A DNA stretch of 64,000 bases. Origin: Chara braunii. Lineage: Eukaryota > Streptophyta > Charophyceae > Charales > Characeae. The notes under the pieces were generated by a model. That model did not search any database, had not been told where the DNA came from, and worked only from the letters and a program-made list of their open reading frames with translations. The position numbers and the translations under genes are program-made. Each line of letters starts with the position of its first letter. Position 1 is the first letter of the stretch. The stretch spans positions 865,797-929,796 of the forward strand of contig BFEA01000390.1 in assembly GCA_003427395.1 (NCBI GenBank). The letters run 5' to 3'. Shown here in pieces: positions 45,367 to 54,789 of the stretch.

Positions 45367-46015
45367 TGTGGCATACTGTGTAGCCACACGGGCCTGCAGG
45401 GCCCGTTCCGCATTCTCAGCCTAAAAGCCTAGAAATAAGGGCTTACAGGCCCGATGTCGGTTCAGCCTGAAAACTGAAAATGAGGGCCTGCAGATCCTAT
45501 TTCGTTTTCAGCCTATAACAAGGTCGTTCAGGCCCTGAGTCTTTTCAGCCTGAAACGGAGGGCCACTTTCGGGCCCTCATAAGATCGTCCTGCCCTAGAA
45601 CTCAGGCAACAAACCAAGGTTTTGGGAACAGGCTATTTTTGGCCTATTACCCATGCCGGCCTCAGCAGGAGCTGCCCTGCGGCTGCAGGCAGTCAAGAGG
45701 CAGGCCGAGTAGTACATAGGGAGTTCTCATGCACTTCACGGGTAGGTAGTTGGACAGAAGGCAGGAGGCAATCTTCAGGATTCGGCCGCAGCACTCTGGA
45801 GCGCTGCAGGAGAAGCTTAGCGCTAGCAGTAGTCTTCAGCGTTGGGCGCTAATAGCCATAGCAATAGTCTCCAGCGCTGGGCGCTAGTAGTAGTAATAGT
45901 AGTGTGGGAGAGAGATGACTGGCGGAGGCCAGTCAGACTTACCTGTGGCGCCATAGCTCCAACTCCATCTTCGAGGTACCTGCATCAAGGCGCCAACTTC
46001 ACAGGTTAGTACCGG

Positions 46016-46071
<56 letters not shown>

Positions 46072-46520
46072 ATTCTTCTTCCTCTTCTATGTCCACCATC
46101 TCTTCTTCACCCTCTCACTCCCTGACTTCTCAGTACCAGTGGACTACAACAGAGAGAGAGAGAGTTGTGACTTGAGACTTGACGACATTGGATCCAGACT
46201 CGACATTGGGATTCAGACATTTTGACGAGGGACTATTTGGGCCTGTGCCGAAGACTTGGTGTTGACGACATTCCCATCTTCCCCTCTTCTTCGTCTAACC
46301 CCCCTCTTCTTCGTCTGTGGATGGTTGGGGCTGGCGCATTCTTCCTGTGTGAGCGTCGGACCCCTTCACACCATGGAGTGATGATGATGATGTATGTTCG
46401 GGGCTGCATTGCAATATTGATTGTTCGGATCATTGGTATCTAAGTCTTCCGCTACGCTATCTTGTACTTTGTGAGAGAGGTCGGATCTTGTTCTGGTCTG
46501 CACCGTTACAGTATGCAACA
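45367..46520 (+). repeat. E5 3' LTR
   Basis: This is 1154 bp. It starts TGTGGCATACTG and ends CAGTATGCAACA, an 11-of-12 inverted match. The first 250 bp hold four related blocks built from TTCAGCCTGAAA and GAGGGCCTGCAG. A (GA)n tract lies at about 46017-46069. Confidence 0.88.
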
Positions 46521-46938
46521 CCGTGCCTCTCACGTACAAGGCTCGTCACGTTGATGAAGTTGAGCGTGAGCTGCCCCCATCCCCGTGTGCCATAACAACC
46601 CACTTGTACGCTGTGAGAAAGAGGCAGCGTGAAGGGGAGATGGGATAAACACAGGGAGGAGAGATGGAGAGCAGACAACAAAGAACGACAAAGGGAAAGA
46701 AAGGGAAAGTATGGAGTGTGGAGTGAAGATGAAGGCAAAAGGGGATCTGAAAAGGCTAAAAAATGAGTCTGTCCTTGACGACAGAGAGGACATACATTGT
46801 AAGGATGTGCTGGATGAACACATGGAAGACATAGATAGCATTCTCAGTACAACAATTGCCATGATAGCTGGCATTGAACATCCCCACCATACACCCCCGA
46901 CAAATGGGATGTCAATCGCAGGCCAAAATGAAGGAAGA
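46521..46938. other. No gene recognised
   Basis: Between the E5 3' LTR and the stop of the Josephin-like ORF. Purine-rich around 46610-46720. Open frames here on the plus strand are antisense to the Josephin-like ORF or chance. Confidence 0.4.
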
Positions 46939-48153
46939 TCAGTCACCACAAAAGAGCATGCATTCAGTATAGCGCCCATGGCCACAAAATGGACATATAG
47001 TGTTCGGATGCGGCGGGTGTCTGCAGTCGGGAACGGTGGGACAGTCCTCTGCACACATGGATGCAGAAACCATGCCATTGTAATGATTGTGAGAGAGACA
47101 ATGGCATCTACAACCGAGTGTAACAATGTTTGTGGTTGTGCAAAGGAGAGGGTCGCAAAGTGTACGTACACTGTCTTGCTGCAGCACGGGGCCAGTGGAA
47201 TGATCTTCGACATAAAAGAGATTGCGGACGGTTTGTTGTGGCAAGAAAACAACATCATTTTGTAAGAAATCAGTGACATCAGTCATGGCATGGACCATGG
47301 TGTCGTTGTCCCACAGCTCCCAGTGGTCAGAGCCATGTACAATGGCCATGTAATGGCCAGGGCCGTGCACAATGCAGGAAGAGATGTGGGATGGAGGATT
47401 AAACCACTCACCTGCTCGACCATTGCGTAGTTCAAGTTGACGGTCCCTCATTGCTACTTGTAGGACAGCAATGGTAAAGCCTCCTTCACTGGTATAATTA
47501 CAATCCTTTGGCTGTGGTTGGGGGATATCATCATCAAGCCGAAGGGCGATTGTAAGGAAGTTTGATGGTGTATAAAACGGGCGGTGGAGAATGTGAAGAC
47601 AGATATTCGTTGTCGTCAAACAACACAGATCGGGGAGGTTCTCATGCTGGTTTGCTGGATGCTGGCCAACAATTGGCAGATCACCCAGGTGGTGTTGCAA
47701 GCCCAAACTGTGTTGGGTTGTTTGCTGGTCAGTCATTTGCAGATCACCCATGTGGTCTGCACGTGCCTGAGCACCATTTTGTGGTTCATCCGAACAATGT
47801 CGGTCAGCCATTTGCAGATCCTCCATGTGGTTTACGCCTTGTGGGGTCACCTGCAATCCGGGCAGATCATGTTCCAATCCCTCAACGTTTAGGACTGCAT
47901 CCTGAGTAGGGACTGTCCCTGGAGTCGGGAGTGCACTCTGGGAACGACACAGGGTATAAAACATGGTGTTGTGGCTGCCTGCAGGCAGCTGGACTGTCTG
48001 CAGGAGGCATAGGAGTGGATATTGCCATTTGAAACAAAGGAACCGCAACAACTTGCGGAAAAGGCACAAAGAGGATCGGGCCAGACAAAGAAACAGGTTA
48101 TTGATCCCCGAACGAGTGACAATGTCACGGATGTCGTCGACAATACACAACAA
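46939..48153 (-). CDS. 404-aa ORF with a Josephin-like cysteine-protease domain and a Cys/His-rich tail
   Basis: Residues about 171-305 fit the Josephin (ataxin-3, peptidase C86) pattern. A segment [15 protein letters not shown] matches the helix after the catalytic Cys in Josephins (ataxin-3 SPVELSSIAHQLDEE). [20 protein letters not shown] matches the G-x-F-S-I-Q-V-hxxAL block. [19 protein letters not shown] places the catalytic His (H267) and an acidic residue 15 later (D282), with the conserved Trp at +11, as in ataxin-3. The catalytic Cys is unclear: Thr occupies the aligned place, with C177 and C178 nearby. Residues 108-172 are Gln/His-rich repeats around DLQM. The last 70 residues hold 11 Cys, including CRCHC and CPFC, probably zinc-binding. 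The ORF start lies at the junction with mitochondrial DNA, so the real N terminus may be lost. The function would be deubiquitination if active. Confidence 0.5.
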   Translation of the reverse strand: MLCIVDDIRDIVTRSGINNLFLCLARSSLCLFRKLLRFLCFKWQYPLLCLLQTVQLPAGSHNTMFYTLCRSQSALPTPGTVPTQDAVLNVEGLEHDLPGLQVTPQGVNHMEDLQMADRHCSDEPQNGAQARADHMGDLQMTDQQTTQHSLGLQHHLGDLPIVGQHPANQHENLPDLCCLTTTNICLHILHRPFYTPSNFLTIALRLDDDIPQPQPKDCNYTSEGGFTIAVLQVAMRDRQLELRNGRAGEWFNPPSHISSCIVHGPGHYMAIVHGSDHWELWDNDTMVHAMTDVTDFLQNDVVFLPQQTVRNLFYVEDHSTGPVLQQDSVRTLCDPLLCTTTNIVTLGCRCHCLSHNHYNGMVSASMCAEDCPTVPDCRHPPHPNTICPFCGHGRYTECMLFCGD

Positions 48154-48159
48154 GGGGAG

Positions 48160-48655
48160 TAGTGGTGTTTGGAAACTTGTTTGTTCCTATTTTAATTGGA
48201 GCGCCTGATATGGTCTGTCCACGATTAAACAATATCAGTTTCCAGTTATTACCACCATCATTATTACTTAGGTTCTGCTTTAGTGGAAGTAATCTTGGTA
48301 CCGGATGGGCGGTTTACCCACCTTTAAGCGGTATAACCAATCATTCTGGAGGAGCTGTGGATTTAGCTATTTTTAGTCTTCATTTATCGGGTGTTTCCTC
48401 AATATTAGGTGGTATCAATTTCATTACGACTATTTTTAACATGCGTGGTCCAGGAATGACCATGCATAGATTACCTCTATTTGTTTGGTTTGTGCTAATT
48501 ACAACTTTTCTGCTTTTATTGTCACTTCCAATATTAGCAGGTGTTATTACTATGCTATTAACTGATAGAAATTTTAATACCACTCTTTTTGATCCTGCAG
48601 AAGGAGGAGATCCTGTTTTATTTCAACATCTGTTTTGGTTCTTTGGTCGACATGA
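48160..48655 (+). pseudogene. cox1: cox1 fragment (cytochrome c oxidase subunit 1, mitochondrial origin)
   Basis: The translation [71 protein letters not shown] and [10 protein letters not shown] is the central part of plant-type COX1 (about 165 of 520 residues). It is a membrane core subunit of respiratory complex IV. The expected run after NNISF is locally altered ([17 protein letters not shown]), and the conserved HPEV after WFFG is lost, so both ends and part of the middle are damaged. Confidence 0.9.
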
Positions 48656-48660
48656 CCACC

Positions 48661-49013
48661 TTCGAGAGTGATCTCTAAAGAAAAACGTTGTCGTTTGCTG
48701 GAACAACTACACTCTTATTCATACTTGGTTTTTAGGTGCTTGCTTCGAACTAGTGAAAATTGTATAAGCAATGTTCGATCAGCAGGAGACCACAAAAAAG
48801 TATCGCTGCTTGCCCTCGCCAGCGACCGCCGAGTTGTTTGGGATCCTCAGAATAAGGTCCATTCACACCGAGAATCCAATTTTTCTCATGTCGGACATAA
48901 TAGAATCGGACTTGTTCAATTATGAAATCACTACAAAAGTACTAAGAGAAGCACATTGTTGTGAAAATAGAAAAAAATATTCGCCTAAACCCAAGGGTAA
49001 ATTATAGTTTAAA
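48661..49013. other. Unassigned part of the mitochondrial block
   Basis: AT-rich like its organelle-derived neighbours. One frame reads SIHTENPIFLMSDIIESDLF, which I do not recognise. It probably belongs to the same insertion. Confidence 0.35.
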
Positions 49014-49073
49014 ATTGGTTCAAACACGCCGCTCATAACGATGATATTGCAAGTTCAAATCCTACTAAGCCTA
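49014..49073 (+). pseudogene. tRNA-Met(CAU)-like 3' portion
   Basis: TTGGTTCAAA, an anticodon-loop-like CTCATAA, then AAGTTCAAATCCTACT and AAGCC resemble the D-loop to acceptor part of a mitochondrial tRNA-Met. Several stem pairs are missing and the 5' acceptor strand is absent. Confidence 0.4.
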
Positions 49074-49083
49074 TCTGGATTCT

Positions 49084-49126
49084 GGGTGTATAGCTTAGTT
49101 GGTAGAGCATTAGGCTTTTAACCTAT
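49084..49126 (+). pseudogene. tRNA-Lys(UUU) 5' half
   Basis: GGGTGTATAGCTTAGTTGGT, then AGAGCATTAGGCTTTTAACC, is the 5' acceptor strand, D-arm and anticodon arm (loop CTTTTAA) of organelle tRNA-Lys. The variable loop, T-arm and 3' acceptor strand are missing. Confidence 0.7.
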
Positions 49127-49201
49127 ACCCATACGGCCACGAAGTGGGGTAGACATGCTTATACTCCTTTCGGGCAACCAACTTGTATACATATTCCAAA
49201 A

Positions 49202-49230
49202 AGACGGCTATGGCGAAATTGGTTTACGCA
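49202..49230 (+). pseudogene. tRNA-Leu 5' fragment
   Basis: GGCTATGGCGAAATTGGT then TTACGC matches the widely conserved 5' end of organelle tRNA-Leu, with TT in place of AG before ACGC. It runs straight into antisense nad5. Confidence 0.55.
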
Positions 49231-49433
49231 CTGCGCATATCTTGCTCAACAGACATCGCATGAATCACAAAACCTGCACTGAAAAAAAGTAATGCTTTAA
49301 AAAGAGCATGGTTCATCAGATGAAATACACTCACAAAATAATTGGAGATACCACAAGCGAATACCATATAACCTAATTGGCTACAAGTAGAATAAGCAAT
49401 AACCCTTTTTAAATCATTTTGGGTATGTACATT
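49224..49433 (-). pseudogene. nad5: nad5 fragment (NADH dehydrogenase subunit 5, mitochondrial origin)
   Basis: The minus-strand translation [60 protein letters not shown] and SVEQDMR is the highly conserved quinone-channel region of NAD5 (about 68 of 670 residues), a complex I membrane subunit. Both ends are cut. Confidence 0.9.
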
Positions 49434-49437
49434 GGAA

Positions 49438-49615
49438 AGGAGTCGATCCAGCTGCAGGTTCCCCTACGACTACCTTGTTACGACTTCATCTCAGTCACTG
49501 ATTCGACCGTGATAGTCTCTATGATCAACGATGTGAAAACCATGTTGTGCACTTGACGTGCGTAACGTATCAAAGTCGTTGGTTTATCACAGAGACGATT
49601 TCAGGCAAAAGAAAT

Positions 49616-49648
<33 letters not shown>

Positions 49649-50170
49649 TGAGTACATATTCACCACGACATGCTGATCCGGGATTACTAGCGATTCCAAC
49701 TTCATGTTCTCGAGCTGCAGAGAACAATCCGAACCGAGGCAATGTTTCAAAATTCGCCCCGCCTTAAAACCTTGCTTCCTATTGTCATTGCCATTGTTGC
49801 ACGTGTGTAGCCCAGCCCATGCGGACTTGACGTCATCCCCACCTTCCTCGAGTACATCACTGGCAGTTTTTGTGAGTGCAACACATCGTTGCGATGCCTT
49901 AGCAACACAAAACGAGGGTTGAGCTCATTATAAGACTTAACCCAACATCTCACGACAAGAGCTGACAACAACCATGCAGCACCTGTACGAAGTCAAAGTA
50001 CATCTCTTACGAGGAGTTTCTTTCATATGTCAAGGGCTGGTAAGGTTTTGCGAGTTGTACCGAATTAAACCACATGCTCCACCGCTTTTGCAGGCCTCCG
50101 TCAATTGCTTTGAGTTTTCCAGGTGGAGTGTTTAACGCATTAGCTAGGTCCCTCACCGAATCGCCCCCAA
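49438..50170 (-). rRNA. Mitochondrial small-subunit rRNA, 3' domain fragment
   Basis: The plus strand carries the antisense of the 3' third: GGTTCCCCTACGACTACC (end of gene), GACGGGCGGTGTGTACAAGG, CGGGATTACTAGCGATTCC, ACATCTCACGACAAGAGCTGAC and CCTCCGTCAATTGCTTTGAG. It covers roughly the region corresponding to E. coli 16S positions 850-1540 and lacks the 5' two thirds. Plant mitochondrial type rather than cytosolic 18S. Confidence 0.9.
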
Positions 50171-50180
50171 AAACCACCGG

Positions 50181-50480
50181 GCGTAGACCAAGGACCAACA
50201 CTCACAAAAAATGAACTTGTCCCTACCAACGAAGGTGGAACAATGGGAACAATTGAAACTGGAGAGTCTGTTCGCAAGCGAGACCATGGAGGAGATGGGG
50301 GTGGTGAGGAGGAATGTAGTCGTCTGCAGCCAGGCAGTGAAAGAGATGAGAGGGGGGTGGAGTGGGTAAGATTTCAAAATAAAGGAGGCGAGTGTCGAAG
50401 AGACTGCGATGCTCTTTGCACTGGAGCTGCGGGAGAGGAAGTTGTAGCAGTAAAAACTATACTAGGGGGAGTCACAATAA
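50181..50480. other. Junction between the mitochondrial block and the Penelope-like element
   Basis: No homology recognised apart from the C-terminal end of the RT-containing frame, whose minus-strand stop lies at 50374. Confidence 0.4.
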
Positions 50481-52380
50481 TGAAAACTGCTATACGGAAA
50501 ACTGCAGCAGTAGAAACTGCAGCTGCGGAAACTGCAGCAGTGGAAACTGCAACACTGGAAATTGGAGCGGTGGACACTGCAGCAGTGGAAACCGCAGCAG
50601 TAGAAACTGGAGCAATGAAAACCGCATCAGTGGACATTGCAGCAGTGGACACTGCAGGAGTGGACATTGCAGCAGTGGAAACCGCAACTGTGGACACTGC
50701 AGCAATGGAAACTGCGATAGCAGTAGATGAGCAAGGAGGGGCAGGAGCAGGACGAGAGCATCGTGGGGCCGAAGAAGAAATTGGATGATACAAAGGCCAT
50801 CGCAGCATGTGTCGGAACCACTGAGAGAGACGCGTCACATGCGTAGGATAGCGACGTTGGCGGGAGCGCATGTAGTAGGTCCACCCCTTAGCAAGGGTTG
50901 GTGGGGAATGCCCACGCGAAAGCATGTGACGAGTAAGTGTTGTTGCCGCAGTTTGAAAGTCCTGCCAAGTGTTACAGATTTGTTCAAATCTGGTAAATTG
51001 CCCACTGAACACACCAACCGGTTGATGGGAAGGGATGTTGGCGGTCACACTTGGATAACAAATGACAGGGAAGTCCCAAGCAGCCGCTTTATCAAAGACG
51101 CTCATGCGAAGCGAGCCATCGGAGCCCATAAAAAAGGTACAGGAGCCATCTGTCGCTATAGTCTCCTTCCACTCAAGCCCATAGTACTCTGGTGGAGGAG
51201 GTAATTGTCCCCATGAAAGAACATCATCAATGAGGCGATAGGTGAAGGCAAATTGCTGAGCGGCTTGAAGATCATGTTGACGAATGTCATCAACAAAGCG
51301 TGCTTCATCCCAATACGACGCCAAATTAAAAATTTATGGGCCAACATTCGTTCCCATTGGAACACCGATAATTTGTTTGCAAAACGTGCCATCTCTAGTT
51401 TACAGAAAAGTGTTTTGTACAACAAAACGAAGATGTTGGCAAATCTGACAGACGAAAAGGGTATCTGGGCCTGAATCAGTTGCCCGTTGGCCACAATGAG
51501 GTCCTCAAATAAACATGTTGAGGGCAACGCAGTGTAAATGCGTGCGAGCATGCCGAAGAGCATAAGCATGAGCTTCATCAACAACTTTTGCCACCTATTT
51601 AGAATGCGGTTATGAGGAAGAATGGTGTACATTGTGGTAAAATCAACAGTGCGAGGTGAGAGGCCACGAAGAGACGATGCATTGTTTTTTCAGGTCAATC
51701 GCCACTTCACCAGCACTCTGAACGATCTCGCACCGTCGAACACCAACCTGTTGATAGAGCTTAGTGTCTTTCTCGCGAAGAGTAGAGATCACTCCTTACA
51801 AAGCGGCACTGAGATACGACAAACGTGCTAGCCAAGGGTTTGTGAGGAGGCCGTTCATGAATGGTGCAAATTGTTGGACGCGGGCGAGCGCACGAGGGAA
51901 CATCATTGTTATTTCCTGTGTGACTCCAAAAATGTTGCGAATATGTGGAGGATACATGTGAGTTTTTAATACATAATAAAGGTACAATAGGTATCAGTGT
52001 GGGTGTAACCCCACTGGTGATTCCACACTGCATGGTGGTCAAGGACATCAGCAAAGACTCTTGAGGAGGAGTATGAGTGGGGCTGTCCAAATGGGTAGAG
52101 AGATGAAACTGATACCAATTCTTGCAGCAAATTGCCAAATTGTGCGATGTTTTGTCCACAAGGACAATGGCGAAGTGTTGTTGAAGATAGCGCAAGGAGG
52201 CATGTGTAGAACGAAGTGAATGTGGTTGGCTCACATGATTGGAGAACGAAGATGAATTGGATTAACAATGTGCAAGGCAGAACGCCAATTGTTCAGCGTC
52301 CGAGAAAGAGATGAGAAAGAAGCAGATCGAGAACGTTTGACCAACAACCTTTTGTAATTGGCAATGTACCCATCTAGTCC
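50374..52380 (-). pseudogene. Penelope-like element reverse transcriptase, several frameshifts
   Basis: In minus-strand order, an N-terminal block YLQQHFAIVLVDKTSHNLAI (about 52170) resembles the V-x-A-D-K motif before the PLE RT. Then HERPPHKPLA, and VDFTTMYTILPHN (about 51645), the D-F-T-x-x-Y-T motif A. YRLIDDVLSW (about 51228) is the catalytic IDD box. After it come FPVICYPSVTANIP and GQFTRFEQICNTWQDF, the post-RT block typical of Penelope-like RTs. At least three frame changes separate these motifs. No GIY-YIG endonuclease is visible. The ORF tail is a 15-bp minisatellite. It would copy RNA by target-primed reverse transcription. Confidence 0.65.
50481..50730. repeat. 15-bp minisatellite (GTGGAAACTGCAGCA type)
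   Basis: About 15 imperfect copies of a 15-bp unit. It keeps frame, so on the minus strand it encodes AVSTA pentapeptides at the end of the RT-containing ORF. The plus-strand VETAA ORF is the antisense shadow. Confidence 0.85.
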
Positions 52381-52394
52381 AATTGCCAATGCCT

Positions 52395-52494
52395 GAAGCA
52401 CATCAACAATTTACCATAAGTGGATGGAGGGCAGAAGGCAACTTACCTAAGACAGAAGACTACTCCAACAAGAAGGCACTGTGTGTGTGTGTGT

Positions 52495-52550
<56 letters not shown>

Positions 52551-52658
52551 NNNNNNNNNNNNNNNNNNNNNNNNNNNNNNNNAGAGAGAGAGAAAGAGAG
52601 AGAGAGAACAGGTAAGTCTCCAACCTCAAAGCGGCACACTTGCACATATACATATGTA

Positions 52659-52689
<31 letters not shown>

Positions 52690-52759
52690 CAAACCACAAG
52701 AGGATGGAGGGCAGAAGGCAACTTTCCTAAGACATAAGACTACTCCAGCAAGAAGGCAC

Positions 52760-52818
<59 letters not shown>

Positions 52819-52930
52819 GAACAAGTAAGTCTCCAACCTCGAGGTCGGCCTCACACTACTTCCATCAATAGGATGAGCAAAATCAAATGAATATTCCGCT
52901 AGAACATGGAAATATACATTGCCACACTTG
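52395..52930. repeat. Two tandem compound (GT)n(GA)n units, one with an N gap, plus a (TA)n tract
   Basis: The unit GGATGGAGGGCAGAAGGCAA...AAGAAGGCAC is followed by (GT)n, (GA)n and then AGTAAGTCTCCAACCTC. It occurs at 52422-52630 (N gap 52551-52582) and 52704-52840. A (TA)n tract lies at 52662-52688. The second unit ends with the ATAGGATGAGCAAAAT...TACATTGCCACAC block also found at 40.1-40.3 kb. Confidence 0.8.
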
Positions 52931-53204
52931 TAGATTCAGTCCACAAACCCGCGGCCAAAAAAGACCCCGTTCATAAAATCGCGCCAACAGCAGCCTTCCG
53001 CCCGAGTGTTCCGCACGATTGTTGCACAATCGCCGCCCAAACTCCATTCACACAGGCCTGAACCAGCCTCGGCCCGAACAGTCGCCGCCAGACTCAAAAA
53101 TAGAGCCGTGAGCAAAAACAATATACGAGAGAGAGTTATCCATTGATAAGATGAACAATGCAGTCTCCAACCCCGCAGCTGGCCTCACACTATTTCCATC
53201 TCGC
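52931..53204. other. No gene recognised; partial third copy of the compound unit
   Basis: At 53120-53200 GAGAGAGAGTT, GCAGTCTCCAACC and GGCCTCACACTATTTCCATC are a worn copy of the compound-unit partner. The rest is unassigned. Confidence 0.45.
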
Positions 53205-53405
53205 GCGCTGCCGTTTTGTATTTTCATTTTTCATTTTCGTTTCTCGAGTGTCGTTTTGCGTCCCCGTTTTCCTTTCTCGCGGGGTTGTCATTTTGTGCCC
53301 CACTTTTCTGCACGAAGTGTAGATTACACGATTTGCGTCCTCGTTTTCCTTTCTCGCCCGGTTGTCATTTTGTGGCCCCCTTTTCTGCACGAAGTGTTGA
53401 TTAGA
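53205..53405. repeat. T/C-rich tandem repeat (CGTTTTCCTTTCTCGC type)
   Basis: CGTCCCCGTTTTCCTTTCTC plus a GGTTGTCATTTTGTG.CCCC.CTTTTCTGCACGAAGTG block occurs twice in tandem, about 75 bp apart. Similar phrases fill 62.7-63.4 kb on the other side of E3. Confidence 0.7.
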
Positions 53406-53589
53406 TCCCAAGCGAAACGCTTGTGCTTCCAGTCGCCTGGAAGTTCAGACTGCATCATCATCCTATCTTATATATATGGGATGCCTGGCGTGCAGTCATT
53501 GAGGCTTTACGGTCTTAGACTGACTTCCCTGCTAATTGTCCGCAAAGGCACGAGTCCCCGTCCACGTAAATGTTCAGTCTATCGGATAT

Positions 53590-53722
53590 AGTTCCCCAGA
53601 AGGCACCCATCAAGCCAAGATTATCCATGATCAGGCCTTAGTGTCCATCTGCGGGGTGCCTGATTGGGCAGAATCCAACCCCGGGGAGAGGATGGTATTG
53701 AAGTCCCCACCCCCGATCATCC
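53590..53722 (-). pseudogene. LINE-type AP-endonuclease scrap
   Basis: The minus strand reads MIGGGDFNTILSPGLDSAQS then GTPQMDTK. GGDFN and the following L-x-P-x-L-D-S are the pattern of the apurinic endonuclease of plant L1-type non-LTR retrotransposons. A frameshift follows, then DNLGLMGAFWGTISDRLN. Only about 40 residues are present, next to an A-tract on the same strand. Confidence 0.55.
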
Positions 53723-53755
53723 TTTTTTTTTTTTTTTTTTTTTTTAAATAGTCAC
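53723..53755. repeat. Poly(T) tract with AAATAGTCAC, left flank of E3
   Basis: About 23 T followed by AAATAGTCAC directly abuts the E3 LTR. A shorter copy, TCGC then T-run and AAATAGTCAC, follows the other end of E3 at 62521-62549. Confidence 0.8.
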
Positions 53756-54749
53756 TGCAAGGAAAATAAGCAACAGCTAGATGACAAATCCATATTACAC
53801 CATCACATTGAAAGCCAGATAGTCACACTGTGTCCAGAGAGCAGCATTGCACCAATAATACACCAATGGAGGTTCGTAGTACTGAAATCCAATGTCAAGG
53901 AGAGCCTTCTCTCTCCGACAACAACACAAGAGTCCAGTCCCTTCACACTGCTACTTGGCACTCAGCGCCCAGCCTACTCCTACACAGCTACGATCGGCCT
54001 ACTAATAGACAATGCAACTGCTGACAGCAGCGGCAACCCGAAGTACTTGATAATGTCGCCCAAATGCAGACCATCGCCAATACAAGGTGTGCCCTCACAT
54101 CATCATCATCATCATCCTTCACCCTTCCCTGACTTTACACCCACGTCTTGCTCCCTTGCACCCGAAGACCACTCATGCGCCTCATTGTAGTCCAAGCCCA
54201 CCAGCTATGGTGGCTGGGCTATGGCGCTGCCCTCAGCAGCGCCCTGCTTCCCTGCACGACCGCACGTGCTGCACCTCGCCTCTCAGCGCCAGCAGCAGCC
54301 CACAAGCATTTGCTCCAGCAGCACTGCCGCTAGCATGCGAGTGCCTGAATGAGGCTGAGTGGCGAGCTCTTTCCTATATGGAAAGAGCCTGCCTGCTTCG
54401 CAGCGTGGCAGGACTTGGCCTGGACCCAAAAGCTTCCGGTAGGCCCCAGGATGCTGCGTGCTACTTGCAGCTACTGGGCCTCTGTTGGTCGGGCCTTCCA
54501 ACTGTCAATGTATGGAGCTGCTTTTCTCGTCCAGGGCCTGCATGCTTTGGAAAGGCCCAGAAGGCCGTGGAAATGTCTTGGTTGCTCGGCCTGTGTTTCT
54601 CTCAACCAACCGGCGCATCGCAACCGCCCGTACCCCAAATATGAAATGGAGTCAAAGGCCTCTTGTAATATGTTAGGCCCGCCTTCACTTTGGGCGGGCA
54701 CCACTGCAACCAGGGCCCCTTAGGCCTGCCGAGGACCTAGATCCTCGCA
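53756..54749 (-). repeat. E3 3' LTR
   Basis: This is 994 bp. On the minus strand it starts TGCGAGGATCTAGG and ends CTTGCA. Perfect hairpin at 54677-54699 (GCCCGCC, 9-nt loop, GGCGGGC). It matches 61521-62520. Confidence 0.92.
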
Positions 54750-54766
54750 TTCCCTCCTCCTTTACT
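54750..54766 (-). other. E3 polypurine tract
   Basis: On the minus strand, AAAGGAGGAGGGAA precedes the LTR start TGCGAGG. It is almost identical to the E1 tract. Confidence 0.82.
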
Positions 54767-54789
54767 TTGTTAGTCCTTTGAGAAGTCTC

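Larger units (their letters stand above)
40375..46520 (+). mobile_element. E5: Ty3/gypsy LTR retrotransposon, third family, 5'-truncated
   Basis: It begins inside gag next to a microsatellite unit and runs through pol to a 3' LTR at 45367-46520. No 5' LTR or primer-binding site is present. Base composition is more GC-rich than its neighbours. Protein sequence differs from E1-E4. Two unresolved bases (43366, 45056) lie in pol. E6 at 27.5-29.2 kb is a deleted relative. Confidence 0.9.
48157..50180. other. Block of mitochondrial DNA fragments (NUMT-like mosaic)
   Basis: About 2 kb of organelle-like DNA holds pieces of cox1 (+), tRNAs, nad5 (-) and small-subunit rRNA (-) in an order and orientation that do not make whole genes. 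On both sides the sequence returns to nuclear repeat material. This is inferred to be a concatenated mitochondrial insertion; misassembly is possible. Confidence 0.75.

Noticed and set aside
46711-47265. 184-aa plus-strand ORF
   Set aside because: Mostly antisense to the Josephin-like ORF; no motifs recognised.
47270-47360. USP (C19) type His box in the 404-aa ORF
   Set aside because: GHY...W...D also fits USP, but the upstream G-G-F-x-I-x-V block and [10 protein letters not shown] helix fit Josephin better and no USP Cys box is present.
49438-50170. Bacterial 16S rRNA from contamination
   Set aside because: Adjacent cox1 and nad5 fragments are plant-type mitochondrial, so a mitochondrial origin explains the 16S-like sequence.
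50243-50788. 181-aa plus-strand ORF rich in VETAA repeats
   Set aside because: Antisense shadow of the 15-bp minisatellite; the minus strand carries the RT motifs.
52662-52688. TATA-box promoter
   Set aside because: It is a (TA)n microsatellite inside a repeat unit with no gene downstream.
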